From Candidatus Zhuqueibacterota bacterium (lineage in GTDB: Bacteria; Zhuqueibacterota; Zhuqueibacteria; Residuimicrobiales; Krinioviventaceae): a stretch of 6,320 nucleotides of DNA. Location of the stretch: positions 1 through 6,320 of the forward strand of contig RQOI01000008.1 in the NCBI GenBank assembly GCA_003854995.1, given 5' to 3'. The position numbers were made by a program, and so were the translations under genes. The notes below the pieces were generated by a model, which was given only the letters and a program-made list of their open reading frames with translations, ran no database searches and was not told the DNA's origin. Of the stretch, positions 1-6,164 are shown in pieces (within the stretch, counting starts at the first letter, position 1; every line of letters starts with the position of its first letter).

Positions 1-998
1 ACCAATCTCTGGCCCATATTTCCGGATGCAGCAAGATGCTGATGCATGCCGCCGTCAATGACGATGAAAACCTGATCACGCGATATCTTGCGGTATAAAA
101 CCGTGCTCGCATAGATGCCGCAGGGCCCAATCACGTAGCGGCCGAGTTCGATTTTAAATTGCGTCTGCGGCAGGCTTTTCCTGTGGCGCGCAAGCAATGA
201 GGCGACGCCGGCGCCGACCGCTTGAATATCCAGCTCTTCATCCATGGCAAAGTAGGGTATACCAAAACCGCCGCCCAAATTCAGTATTTCCATCTCCACA
301 GGGGTTGTCTGGGTCAACTCGATGGCAAAAGTGATAATTTTATCATAGGCGGAGACAATCTCATCGGCATTCAGATTTTGTGATCCGGCGTAGATATGAA
401 CACCACGAATATGCACTCTGGGATCATTGCCATACTTGTGCAAAAGTGCCGGAACGCGTTCGCTATCCACGCCAAACTGCTTCGGGCCGCCGCCCATTTT
501 GAGTCCCGATTTGGAGAGTTCAAAATGCGGATTGATGCGGATCAACACATTGATCGGTTTGTCCAGATCAGCGCAGATCCGGCACAAGCGGGCCATCTCT
601 CCTTCACTTTCAATGCTGATCGTTCCGAGGCCGAGCTTGACCGACTCGGTCAATTCCACGTCGCTCTTTCCCGGACCGGCAAAGCTCATTCTTTCGGGTG
701 CGACATCAGCCGCCATTGCCCGATTGATTTCGCCGAGAGACGCGACGTCAAAGCCATCATAGAGGGTGCCGAGTTCTCGCAGCATATCCACATTTGGATT
801 TGCCTTCACCGCATAGTCAATCTGCAGTTCCGCCGGCAAGGTGTTGCGCAACAAGAGATGGCGTTTCCGGAGAACGGACAAATCATAAATGTAGGCCGGT
901 GTGCGGCCGGAAACGATCTCCTTCACCGTTCGTCCGCTGACGACAAGATCACTGTTATTCATTGAAAAATGCGATAGAGAGGCTTGCAGCGCTTTCAT
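1..998 (-). CDS. PLP-dependent decarboxylase, exosortase A system-associated (partial, C-terminus off window)
   Basis: This is a group IV (alanine-racemase-fold) decarboxylase, related to the diaminopimelate, ornithine and BtrK-type enzymes. It should remove the alpha-carboxyl of an amino acid, free or carrier-bound, in the cytoplasm. 332 full codons are visible. The PLP-binding lysine is K65 in YAVKANPN, followed by FDVASLGE at 83-90. HIYAGSQ lies at 201-207, the phosphate-binding loop GGGFGIPY at 242-249, ELGRYVIGP at 284-292 and DGGMHQHLAASG at 315-326. ELGR (rather than the common EPGR) and the last motif are what I recall from the exosortase A-associated family (TIGR03099 type). The part with the second active-site Cys/Asp motif lies beyond base 1; roughly 70-90 residues are probably missing. 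The ATG at 998 was chosen over the in-frame ATG at 962 because only the former has a Shine-Dalgarno. It follows the ligase gene after 147 bases. Family assignment is strong; the substrate is unknown. Confidence 0.93.
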   Translation of the reverse strand, partial: MKALQASLSHFSMNNSDLVVSGRTVKEIVSGRTPAYIYDLSVLRKRHLLLRNTLPAELQIDYAVKANPNVDMLRELGTLYDGFDVASLGEINRAMAADVAPERMSFAGPGKSDVELTESVKLGLGTISIESEGEMARLCRICADLDKPINVLIRINPHFELSKSGLKMGGGPKQFGVDSERVPALLHKYGNDPRVHIRGVHIYAGSQNLNADEIVSAYDKIITFAIELTQTTPVEMEILNLGGGFGIPYFAMDEELDIQAVGAGVASLLARHRKSLPQTQFKIELGRYVIGPCGIYASTVLYRKISRDQVFIVIDGGMHQHLAASGNMGQRL

Positions 999-1145
999 GT
1001 CTTTCCCTTGCCTATCATAAATTGGCGTCATTCGCTTCCGCGGGGATCATTTGATGTTAACTACCCTAAAAATTAGAGATAGCAGAAGAATATTTATGCA
1101 CAGGCAGTGCGTTGCCATTGTGGAGAAACTTTGCAGACTGCCGGC
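999..1145 (-). other. 147-base intergenic gap between ligase and decarboxylase
   Basis: This is the longest non-coding stretch in an otherwise tightly packed minus-strand gene string. It holds the decarboxylase ribosome binding site and an A+T-rich middle (about 1055-1100). I found no convincing sigma-70 promoter pair, no stem followed by a T run, and no tRNA-like fold. A TATGAT hexamer lies close to the decarboxylase start, but it has no matching -35 box at normal spacing. The gap could carry a weak internal promoter or a processing site, but the sequence does not settle this. Confidence 0.5.
1005..1009 (-). promoter_or_regulatory. Ribosome binding site of the PLP decarboxylase
   Basis: The minus strand reads AAGGG, six bases before the ATG at 998. 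The alternative in-frame ATG at 962 has only T- and A-rich sequence before it. This site therefore decides the start. Confidence 0.6.
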
Positions 1146-2756
1146 TTACAGATGCGTCGTATTTTTTTCTATGCCAAGGTTTGCATAGACGGTTTTTCTT
1201 ATCTGGGCGCGATCTATTTTTCCATTCGAGTTTCTTGGCAGCTCGTCCCAAATTTCAACGTCTCCCGGAATCATGTACGGCGGCAGCATCGCCTTGCAAT
1301 GGCTGATCAATTCTTCGCGCGAAAGGGAACCGTCCTTATGCGCGACAACAGCCTTGATGCTCTGTCCATATACGTCGTCCGGAATGCCGAGGACCATGGA
1401 ATCTTTCACTTTCGGGTGCTTGTACAGAACCTCTTCAACTTCAGTCGGGCTCACCCGGTTGCCGGCATACTTGATCATTTCATCCTTGCGGCCGATAAAG
1501 TATAAAAAGCCCTGCTCGTCGATCTTGACATAATCTCCGGAAAAGACGACGATCTCGCGCAAAGGGACATCGGCAGGTTGCATGGGATTGGGTCGGAACC
1601 GGATGCTGGTGTTCTCAACATCGCCCCAATAGCCCTGGGCCACGAGGGCGCCGCGGTGCACCAGTTCGCCGATTTGACCCGGCTGTACGGGCTTGTTGTT
1701 TTCATCCAGGATCACTATTTCCTCACCGGGAATGGCTTTCCCCATGGAGGTCGGCCGCTCTCTGACCAGGGCGGGATCAAGATACGTCGACCGAAAGGCC
1801 TCGGTGAGGCCGTACATCAGATAGATTTCCGCGTGCGGCAGCCTGTCAGCCATATCCAGAACATAGTGTTCCGGGATCGCGCCGCCGGAATTCGTCATAT
1901 AGCGCAGGCTGGCCAGTTTTTCCGCGTCCCATGGAATCTGCAGCAACTGTATCCAGGTGGCGGCGACCGCTGCCAATCCCGTCACCTTATGCTTCGCAAT
2001 GATCTGCAAGACATCCTTGGGGAAAAGAGGATCGAGGAGGACAATGCTCGCGTGGTGCAAAACTGCAGTGGTGAGCTGGTTCAATCCGTAATCGAAATTA
2101 AAGGGCAAAATGCTGAGCAGGCGATCATTTTCAGTAATTTTGAGATATTCGGATACAGTGTAAGCGCCGGCCACGATATTCCTGTGCGTCAGAACCACGC
2201 CTTTGGGCTTGCCTGTTGAGCCAGAGGTATAGAGAATGGCGGCGAGGTCTGTCTCCACAACTCTGGGATGGAAAGATTCATTCCCATTCGCGTTCTTCAG
2301 GATGTCCGACCAGGCGACCTGCTGAATGGCGGATGTTGAGGCGGCCTGATCAACCTCCATATCTCCGACGCAAATGATCAGCGCCAGACTCTCCAGTTCG
2401 TGATCGTGCTCTCGCAGCTCCTGCATTCGGGAATAGGTGGTCAGAAGCACTTTAGCGCCACTGTCGTTCAGAATGTGCACGACCTGCGCTGCAGTCGACA
2501 GCCGCCGTATCGGCACATTGACCGCGCCCGACATAGAGATGGCAAAAATTGAAATGACCTCTTCGAATCGCTTTTCCATCCAAAAGGCAACTCTGTCGCC
2601 TTTCTGCAGCCCGTGAGCGATCAAATAGGATGCGAGCGAACGAACATTCGCGCCAACCTGATCGTAGGTCATGGACTGCTCTTTGAAAAACACGGCTTGT
2701 TTATCCGGACCTTTGGCAATACTCTCCGTCAAGATATCATGCAACACTCGCACCAT
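1146..2756 (-). CDS. AMP-forming acyl-CoA ligase / carrier-protein ligase, exosortase A system-associated
   Basis: This is a 536-residue cytoplasmic enzyme of the ANL (acyl-CoA synthetase / NRPS adenylation) superfamily. It should activate a carboxylic acid as an acyl-adenylate and pass it to a thiol, most likely the phosphopantetheine of the carrier protein encoded upstream. All core motifs are present: P-loop YTSGSTGKPKG at 176-186, YGLTEA at 315-320, SGDYVKID at 406-413, the hinge region around FIGRKDEMIKYAGNRVSP at 420-437, and PRNSNGKIDR at 507-516 with catalytic K513. Length is normal for the superfamily. In LPFNFDYGLNQL (218-229), D222 lines up without gaps with the NRPS Asp that holds the substrate amino group, which hints at an amino-acid substrate. 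The reading frame is open up to an ATG at 2810, but the ATG at 2756 has a good ribosome binding site and avoids overlapping hydrolase 1. Lying next to a PLP decarboxylase is the hallmark of the exosortase A-associated ligase family (TIGR03098 type). Confidence 0.92.
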   Translation of the reverse strand: MVRVLHDILTESIAKGPDKQAVFFKEQSMTYDQVGANVRSLASYLIAHGLQKGDRVAFWMEKRFEEVISIFAISMSGAVNVPIRRLSTAAQVVHILNDSGAKVLLTTYSRMQELREHDHELESLALIICVGDMEVDQAASTSAIQQVAWSDILKNANGNESFHPRVVETDLAAILYTSGSTGKPKGVVLTHRNIVAGAYTVSEYLKITENDRLLSILPFNFDYGLNQLTTAVLHHASIVLLDPLFPKDVLQIIAKHKVTGLAAVAATWIQLLQIPWDAEKLASLRYMTNSGGAIPEHYVLDMADRLPHAEIYLMYGLTEAFRSTYLDPALVRERPTSMGKAIPGEEIVILDENNKPVQPGQIGELVHRGALVAQGYWGDVENTSIRFRPNPMQPADVPLREIVVFSGDYVKIDEQGFLYFIGRKDEMIKYAGNRVSPTEVEEVLYKHPKVKDSMVLGIPDDVYGQSIKAVVAHKDGSLSREELISHCKAMLPPYMIPGDVEIWDELPRNSNGKIDRAQIRKTVYANLGIEKNTTHL

Positions 2757-2761
2757 ATACA

Positions 2762-2766
2762 CCTCT
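2762..2766 (-). promoter_or_regulatory. Ribosome binding site of the ligase, overlapping the hydrolase 1 stop
   Basis: The minus strand reads AGAGG, five bases before the ATG at 2756. It shares bases with the TAG stop (2767-2765) of hydrolase 1, so ribosomes ending hydrolase 1 sit on the ligase start. This favours 2756 over the upstream in-frame ATG at 2810. Confidence 0.65.
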
Positions 2767-3685
2767 ACCCTGTGATTAAACTCGTCTTGGCAGCGATTCT
2801 CATCTGGCACAAATCACCCTGTTCACCGTTGCCAGGGGCGCTCTCGACGATTGCCGCCAAACTTTTTTTGCACGCCTTATCCTTGATCTGAGGATCCGTG
2901 AAGGTATGATCCCCGCCTTTGATGAGCCATATCTTTATCCTTCCGGCTTTGATCGATTTCCTGCAGGCCGGATCCTTGCGAATTAAATTGTAGAATAGCA
3001 TACCCTGTATGTCATCTGTGCTGATGAGAACATGCATCGATTTTGCGAAAGAGTTGACGCCCTCCAGCACCCATTGCGAAAGCGATTTTCCCGTGTGCAG
3101 CCAGTCCTCCTCCTCAGCGTTCACCGCGGATGTTCTCAGCGTGGTCGACAGAGAACTCGCTGACTCTTTGATGCTGAATTGAAAGGTCAGAACTTTGCGC
3201 CAGAAATCCGCCTGCATGAGACGTCTGATGTAGTAATTCTTGAGAATGGTCTGCGCCTTTGCGGTCTCTGATTCCAAAAAAGGATTTGCCACCACCAGAC
3301 TGCAGATGCGCTCGCTGTCACTCGGAGCGTACAGAATGGCTGCGGTCGCCCCGTCGCACAAGGCCCAGATGACCACCCGCTGCAGCGATGAAAACGAAAG
3401 ATAGAGCGTATCGACGGCCGCCCGTATGGACGGTCCGGCGTATTCGAAACCGACAAAATCCCCTTCGCTATCGCCGAGCCCTTCATAGTCAAAGCGCATC
3501 ACCGGCAATCCATTGCGGCACAGAAATCGCGCCAGTTGAACGTACATTCTATGGCTGCCGATGCGGGTCTGTGCCCCGCCGACGATCATCAGCACAAAGG
3601 TATGAATCGGTTGATCATTTTCCGGCAGATGCAAAATGCCAAACAGCTTTTTGTGCGCCAGGGAAAAATCGATCGTTCTCTCCAC
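2765..3685 (-). CDS. Alpha/beta-hydrolase, exosortase A system-associated hydrolase 1
   Basis: This is a 306-residue cytoplasmic alpha/beta-hydrolase-fold protein with no signal peptide or membrane segment. It shows the oxyanion region VGGAQTRIGSHR at 35-46, then RFDYEGLGDSEG at 64-75. At the nucleophile elbow it reads WALCDG (107-112), with C110 where a Ser hydrolase has Ser. A QADFWRK segment follows at 158-164. A likely acid is D224 or D225, and GGDH at 257-260 gives catalytic H260. These landmarks match the exosortase A-associated hydrolase 1 family (TIGR03100 type), in which I recall Cys at the nucleophile. An acyltransferase or thioesterase acting on the carrier-bound product is plausible but inferred. 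The start codon is GTG, directly after the TGA of hydrolase 2 and in the same frame. The last 25 or so residues extend past the hydrolase domain and look unstructured. The stop overlaps the ligase ribosome binding site. Confidence 0.9.
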   Translation of the reverse strand: MERTIDFSLAHKKLFGILHLPENDQPIHTFVLMIVGGAQTRIGSHRMYVQLARFLCRNGLPVMRFDYEGLGDSEGDFVGFEYAGPSIRAAVDTLYLSFSSLQRVVIWALCDGATAAILYAPSDSERICSLVVANPFLESETAKAQTILKNYYIRRLMQADFWRKVLTFQFSIKESASSLSTTLRTSAVNAEEEDWLHTGKSLSQWVLEGVNSFAKSMHVLISTDDIQGMLFYNLIRKDPACRKSIKAGRIKIWLIKGGDHTFTDPQIKDKACKKSLAAIVESAPGNGEQGDLCQMRIAAKTSLITG

Positions 3686-3688
3686 TCA
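3683..3688 (-). promoter_or_regulatory. Abutting TGA-GTG junction between hydrolase 2 and hydrolase 1
   Basis: The TGA stop of hydrolase 2 (3688-3686) is followed with no spacer by the GTG start of hydrolase 1 (3685-3683), in the same reading frame. G-rich sequence (GGTGGG) lies just upstream and could act as a weak ribosome binding site. Re-initiation by the terminating ribosome is the likely way hydrolase 1 is translated. Confidence 0.7.
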
Positions 3689-4513
3689 CCCACCCTGAAT
3701 TTTCGTTAACCACGCCTGCGTTTTTTCGATCGTGCGCACCGCATCCCAGCGCCAATATCTGTCCCAAAAAGGTTCTTCGACGATGTGGACACAGCTGGAA
3801 GCGGGATTTTGCATCAGCCATTCGCTGTCCCGAACGAGTTGAAGGGGCGCCGATGGCATATTTGATATCGTTGCTATGTAACTGGGATGAGGGGTTTCCG
3901 GATGAGGATATGCATCGTCCATTGCTAAAAAACTGGCATAGAGAAGAGTCGATATGGGATAACCATAGACCTGCACGGCGCCGCCGGAAGCGACTTTATG
4001 CAGCAGCGCCTGCAGCGACACGGCCTGACGTTTATTGGAGAAATCCGATACCAGTTTCTGACGGATGAATTGGTGTATATAATCCTTAAAGTGGAAGGAC
4101 GGCTGCCACAAGATGAGGCCGGCGACATCGTCACGGTCTCGGGCGCAGGCCAGCGCCAGCGCAGCCCCCAATCGCGTTCCCCACAATATGACATTTTGGC
4201 TGCGCGTCCGGCGTTTCAGCTCTGCGATCGCCGCGTTTGTGTCCTCGATCCAGTCCTGCAGGGAAAAATCGCTGAATTCGCCGCCGCTGTCTCCGCAACC
4301 GCTATAATCGAAACGAAAGACGACGAATCCCTGACGAGCGAAGGCGCGCGCCGCTTTGACTGTCACGGCGTGCGAGCAATTTTTCTCTTCTGCAAAAGGA
4401 TGGCAATGGACAATGGCAGTTGTCCGCGTCGAATGGGCAGGGCTATGCAGAAATCCCAGCAGATCAACGCAGCCGCCCTTGAAAAAAAACATCTCTTCCA
4501 GCTGCTCAGCCAT
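3686..4513 (-). CDS. Alpha/beta-hydrolase-fold protein, exosortase A system-associated hydrolase 2
   Basis: This is a 275-residue soluble protein of the alpha/beta-hydrolase fold. It shows HCHPFAEEKN at 36-45 (oxyanion strand and loop), RFDYSGCGDSGGEF at 67-80 and an elbow ILWGTRLGAALAL at 109-121. It ends with VEEPFWDRYW (245-254) and a final helix. These match the exosortase A-associated hydrolase 2 family (TIGR03101 type), where HPFAEE, WGxRLG and EPFW are the recognisable blocks. The Gx[S]xG nucleophile position holds R114, and no His follows the last strand where the catalytic His normally sits. Classical hydrolase chemistry is therefore unlikely. It may be a non-catalytic partner of hydrolase 1 or of the carrier protein, or use other chemistry. 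The ATG at 4513 overlaps the end of the carrier protein gene by 8 bases and has no clear ribosome binding site of its own, so translational coupling is likely. Confidence 0.88.
   Translation of the reverse strand: MAEQLEEMFFFKGGCVDLLGFLHSPAHSTRTTAIVHCHPFAEEKNCSHAVTVKAARAFARQGFVVFRFDYSGCGDSGGEFSDFSLQDWIEDTNAAIAELKRRTRSQNVILWGTRLGAALALACARDRDDVAGLILWQPSFHFKDYIHQFIRQKLVSDFSNKRQAVSLQALLHKVASGGAVQVYGYPISTLLYASFLAMDDAYPHPETPHPSYIATISNMPSAPLQLVRDSEWLMQNPASSCVHIVEEPFWDRYWRWDAVRTIEKTQAWLTKIQGG
4506..4513 (-). promoter_or_regulatory. 8-base gene overlap (ATGGCTGA) coupling carrier protein to hydrolase 2
   Basis: The hydrolase 2 start ATG lies inside the last codons of the carrier protein gene, and the carrier stop TGA falls five bases after that ATG begins. 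No Shine-Dalgarno precedes this ATG. Coupled translation of the two proteins is the simplest reading. Confidence 0.65.
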
Positions 4514-4769
4514 TGAGCATTTCTAATTTTTTATGCACAACAGCAGCGAGTGATTCGAACGTGCTAAAAGTTTCCAGGGATAATTCTTCATCGCTGAAGG
4601 TAAAGCCGAAATACTCTTCCAGCGCCAGTATGAGGTTTGTCACAGCCATTGAATCCAGAAGGTCGCCGGCAATTTTGAAATCATCCGCCAGTTTTTCAGG
4701 AGTCAGATTCATATCGATGGTGTGTTGAATCAGATTCTTGATCTCAAGTTTTGTCGTTTCGATATCCAT
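4506..4769 (-). CDS. Acyl carrier protein (phosphopantetheine-binding), stand-alone
   Basis: This is an 87-residue single-domain carrier protein. The phosphopantetheine attachment site is S40 in DLLDSMAV (36-43). The usual pattern of a long first helix, the DSM at the start of helix 2 (TNLILALEEYFGF) and an acidic loop before the last helix (FSDEELSLETFSTFESLA) is present. Size is normal for a discrete carrier protein. It is the first gene of the packed block with hydrolases 2 and 1 and the ligase, so it is probably the ligase's acceptor rather than the housekeeping fatty-acid carrier. No fatty-acid or polyketide synthase genes are nearby. The ATG at 4769 has a good ribosome binding site seven bases upstream. 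Its four-base-shifted neighbour ATG at 4773 is out of frame. Its 3' end overlaps the hydrolase 2 start. Confidence 0.93.
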   Translation of the reverse strand: MDIETTKLEIKNLIQHTIDMNLTPEKLADDFKIAGDLLDSMAVTNLILALEEYFGFTFSDEELSLETFSTFESLAAVVHKKLEMLNG

Positions 4770-4855
4770 TCATTCATCCTTCGGTTTAAACTGTCCTCTA
4801 ATGCCTGTTTTCAATTTTCCTGTTCCGCACGCCTCACCCGCACATGCTGAGACCA
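4770..4855 (-). other. 86-base gap between glycosyltransferase and carrier protein
   Basis: This non-coding stretch separates the glycosyltransferase stop from the carrier protein start. It contains the carrier ribosome binding site and a TTGAAA / TTTAAA pair 18 bases apart, which is not a credible promoter because its start point would remove the ribosome binding site. No hairpin plus T run is visible, so read-through from the glycosyltransferase is possible. Confidence 0.45.
4777..4781 (-). promoter_or_regulatory. Ribosome binding site of the acyl carrier protein
   Basis: The minus strand reads AAGGA, seven bases before the ATG at 4769. It is one of the clearest ribosome binding sites in the window, consistent with this gene opening the translationally coupled block. 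Confidence 0.65.
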
Positions 4856-6094
4856 TCAATTGGCCTTTAGTATCAAACGAAAAATCCTTGCGAGCGATTC
4901 CGTGTGTTTTTCTCTGCTGTATTCTTTTATATTTTTCATGCGATTTTTCGAGTTGTCAGATCGAGTGACGACGTGCAGCCAGGGTGCGAACTTGGCCGCA
5001 ATCGCTGCCGGATCACTGTCCGATATGATGAGACCGGCGTCGTTTGCGGACAAAAGCTGACCCGTATCACCATTCTCGGTCGCAAATGCCAGAATGGGTT
5101 TGCCGGTGCGCAGATACTCATACACTTTGGCCGGAATTTGATGGTCGCAGGCATTTCCCTGGTAAAGCAATAAAATATCCGAGTCGAACATTTCAGCCAG
5201 TATATCGTGATACGGGAGGCCTGGCTTCACCTCGACGATATCCTGGATGAGCAGATCATTGACGCACTTTATATAATAGTCGTCACTCCCTGGTGCGTAA
5301 AACTCAACCTTGAGAGGCAATTCAGCAAATAGATTTTGCGCTTTCAGGATTTGCAGCGCGCGAAAGAAGGGCAAGGGATTTCGATAGTCCTGGTCCAATA
5401 ATCCGGCGTGTATGATTCGTATGAAGGACCGCTTGCGCGGCGTCGCCGCCGGGAGTTGGGTAAAGTCGTATTCGTCGTAGCCATTGGGGATGACCGAGAT
5501 CTTTTCAGCAGCAAGATTCGGATATCTCGCACCAAAAAGCCGGCGAGTGCCCGGCGTGGTCACGATGACATGATCGCAGTTTGCCACGGCCGCGGCCTCG
5601 ATGGCCTTTCTGACCTTCAACGCCTTTTCACTCAATTCCGCATAGTCATCATACATTGGATCGCGGAAATCAGCGACGAACGGCTTTTTGGTCCGCCGGC
5701 TCACGATCGTGCCAATGACCATGGCGCTGGGGATGGGGTACGTCGCAAAAATGACATCGATATTGTGCTTTTTGACCAATCGGCAACCGTCCACTATGCC
5801 GAACGGTATCCACGAAGCATAGCGGTCCGGCACGGCAAGCTGTTCCCAATATTTTCCTTTGATGGAGAGGTGCTTTTTTGTGTCCAAGGCGGCCGAACGA
5901 TGAACGTGAACCTCATCCGGAATCTGGGAGACTAGCTTGCCGTCCAATCTCTCATAGGCACGCGTATGAATGGTCAGGACGGTTGCCTTGAAGTCATATT
6001 TCTCCAGGTAACGGACGAATTTCAACGTTCGCAGCAGACCGCTGCTGCCATGTTGCGGCGGGAAATGATATGCGATAAAGAGTACATTTTTCAT
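4856..6094 (-). CDS. GT-B (GT4-like) glycosyltransferase
   Basis: This is a 412-residue glycosyltransferase of the GT-B fold, with an N-terminal acceptor domain and a C-terminal nucleotide-sugar domain. It should transfer a sugar to a polysaccharide or lipid-linked acceptor at the cytoplasmic face. The N-terminus KNVLFIAYHFPPQHGSSGLLR (2-22) is the first beta strand and glycine-rich loop of this group. ADFRDPM at 141-147, IPNGYD at 202-207, HAGLL at 229-233 (start of the second domain) and HQIPAKVYEYLRTGKPILAF at 318-337 follow; E326 is the donor-binding Glu of the second domain. No membrane segment or signal peptide is evident. The ATG at 6094 begins exactly at the first strand, but no good ribosome binding site precedes it. 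Its position beside the exosortase-type cassette fits an exopolysaccharide role. Sugar and linkage cannot be read from the sequence. Confidence 0.9.
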   Translation of the reverse strand: MKNVLFIAYHFPPQHGSSGLLRTLKFVRYLEKYDFKATVLTIHTRAYERLDGKLVSQIPDEVHVHRSAALDTKKHLSIKGKYWEQLAVPDRYASWIPFGIVDGCRLVKKHNIDVIFATYPIPSAMVIGTIVSRRTKKPFVADFRDPMYDDYAELSEKALKVRKAIEAAAVANCDHVIVTTPGTRRLFGARYPNLAAEKISVIPNGYDEYDFTQLPAATPRKRSFIRIIHAGLLDQDYRNPLPFFRALQILKAQNLFAELPLKVEFYAPGSDDYYIKCVNDLLIQDIVEVKPGLPYHDILAEMFDSDILLLYQGNACDHQIPAKVYEYLRTGKPILAFATENGDTGQLLSANDAGLIISDSDPAAIAAKFAPWLHVVTRSDNSKNRMKNIKEYSREKHTESLARIFRLILKAN

Positions 6095-6164
6095 GTGGAT
6101 TCAGGAAACCATGTTAATGATCAGGTATAGAAAGCGCCACTTTTTTTCCTCGCAGCGCTGAGCT
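6095..6164 (-). other. 70-base gap upstream of the glycosyltransferase
   Basis: This short non-coding stretch holds a run of seven A on the minus strand and a short, widely spaced GCGCT repeat, but no convincing promoter or terminator. The region just before the glycosyltransferase ATG lacks a recognisable ribosome binding site. Confidence 0.4.

Noticed and set aside
396..965. Plus-strand open frame of 189 codons opposite the PLP decarboxylase
   Set aside because: The minus strand here encodes the decarboxylase with its PLP lysine and other motifs. The plus-strand product has no recognisable domain.
1047..1076. Small palindromic bits (ATCATTTGAT, CTAAAAATTAG) in the ligase-decarboxylase gap
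   Set aside because: The arms are four bases long, below what would mark an operator or hairpin in A+T-rich DNA without a second copy.
1047..1118. 23-codon hydrophobic open frame in the ligase-decarboxylase gap (minus strand, starts MATHCLC)
   Set aside because: It has no ribosome binding site, is very short, and its hydrophobic look follows from A+T-rich sequence. It cannot be supported as a gene.
1578..2219. Long plus-strand open frame of 213 codons opposite the ligase
   Set aside because: It lies entirely antisense to a well-supported enzyme with all its motifs, and its protein has no recognisable domain. It is a by-product of codon use in the true gene.
3388..4068. Plus-strand open frame of 226 codons opposite hydrolases 1 and 2
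   Set aside because: It is antisense to two conserved genes, is rich in Arg and Pro as expected for a shadow frame, and shows no family motif.
4787..4816. TTGAAA and TTTAAA hexamers 18 bases apart upstream of the carrier protein, on the minus strand
   Set aside because: They resemble a sigma-70 promoter, but the start point would fall inside or after the ribosome binding site, leaving no usable leader. The -10 match is also weak.
6133..6159. Inverted AGCGC/GCGCT repeat around an A-rich stretch downstream of the partial hydrolase
   Set aside because: The stem has only five pairs with a 17-base loop and is not followed by a proper T run on the minus strand, so it is not a credible terminator.
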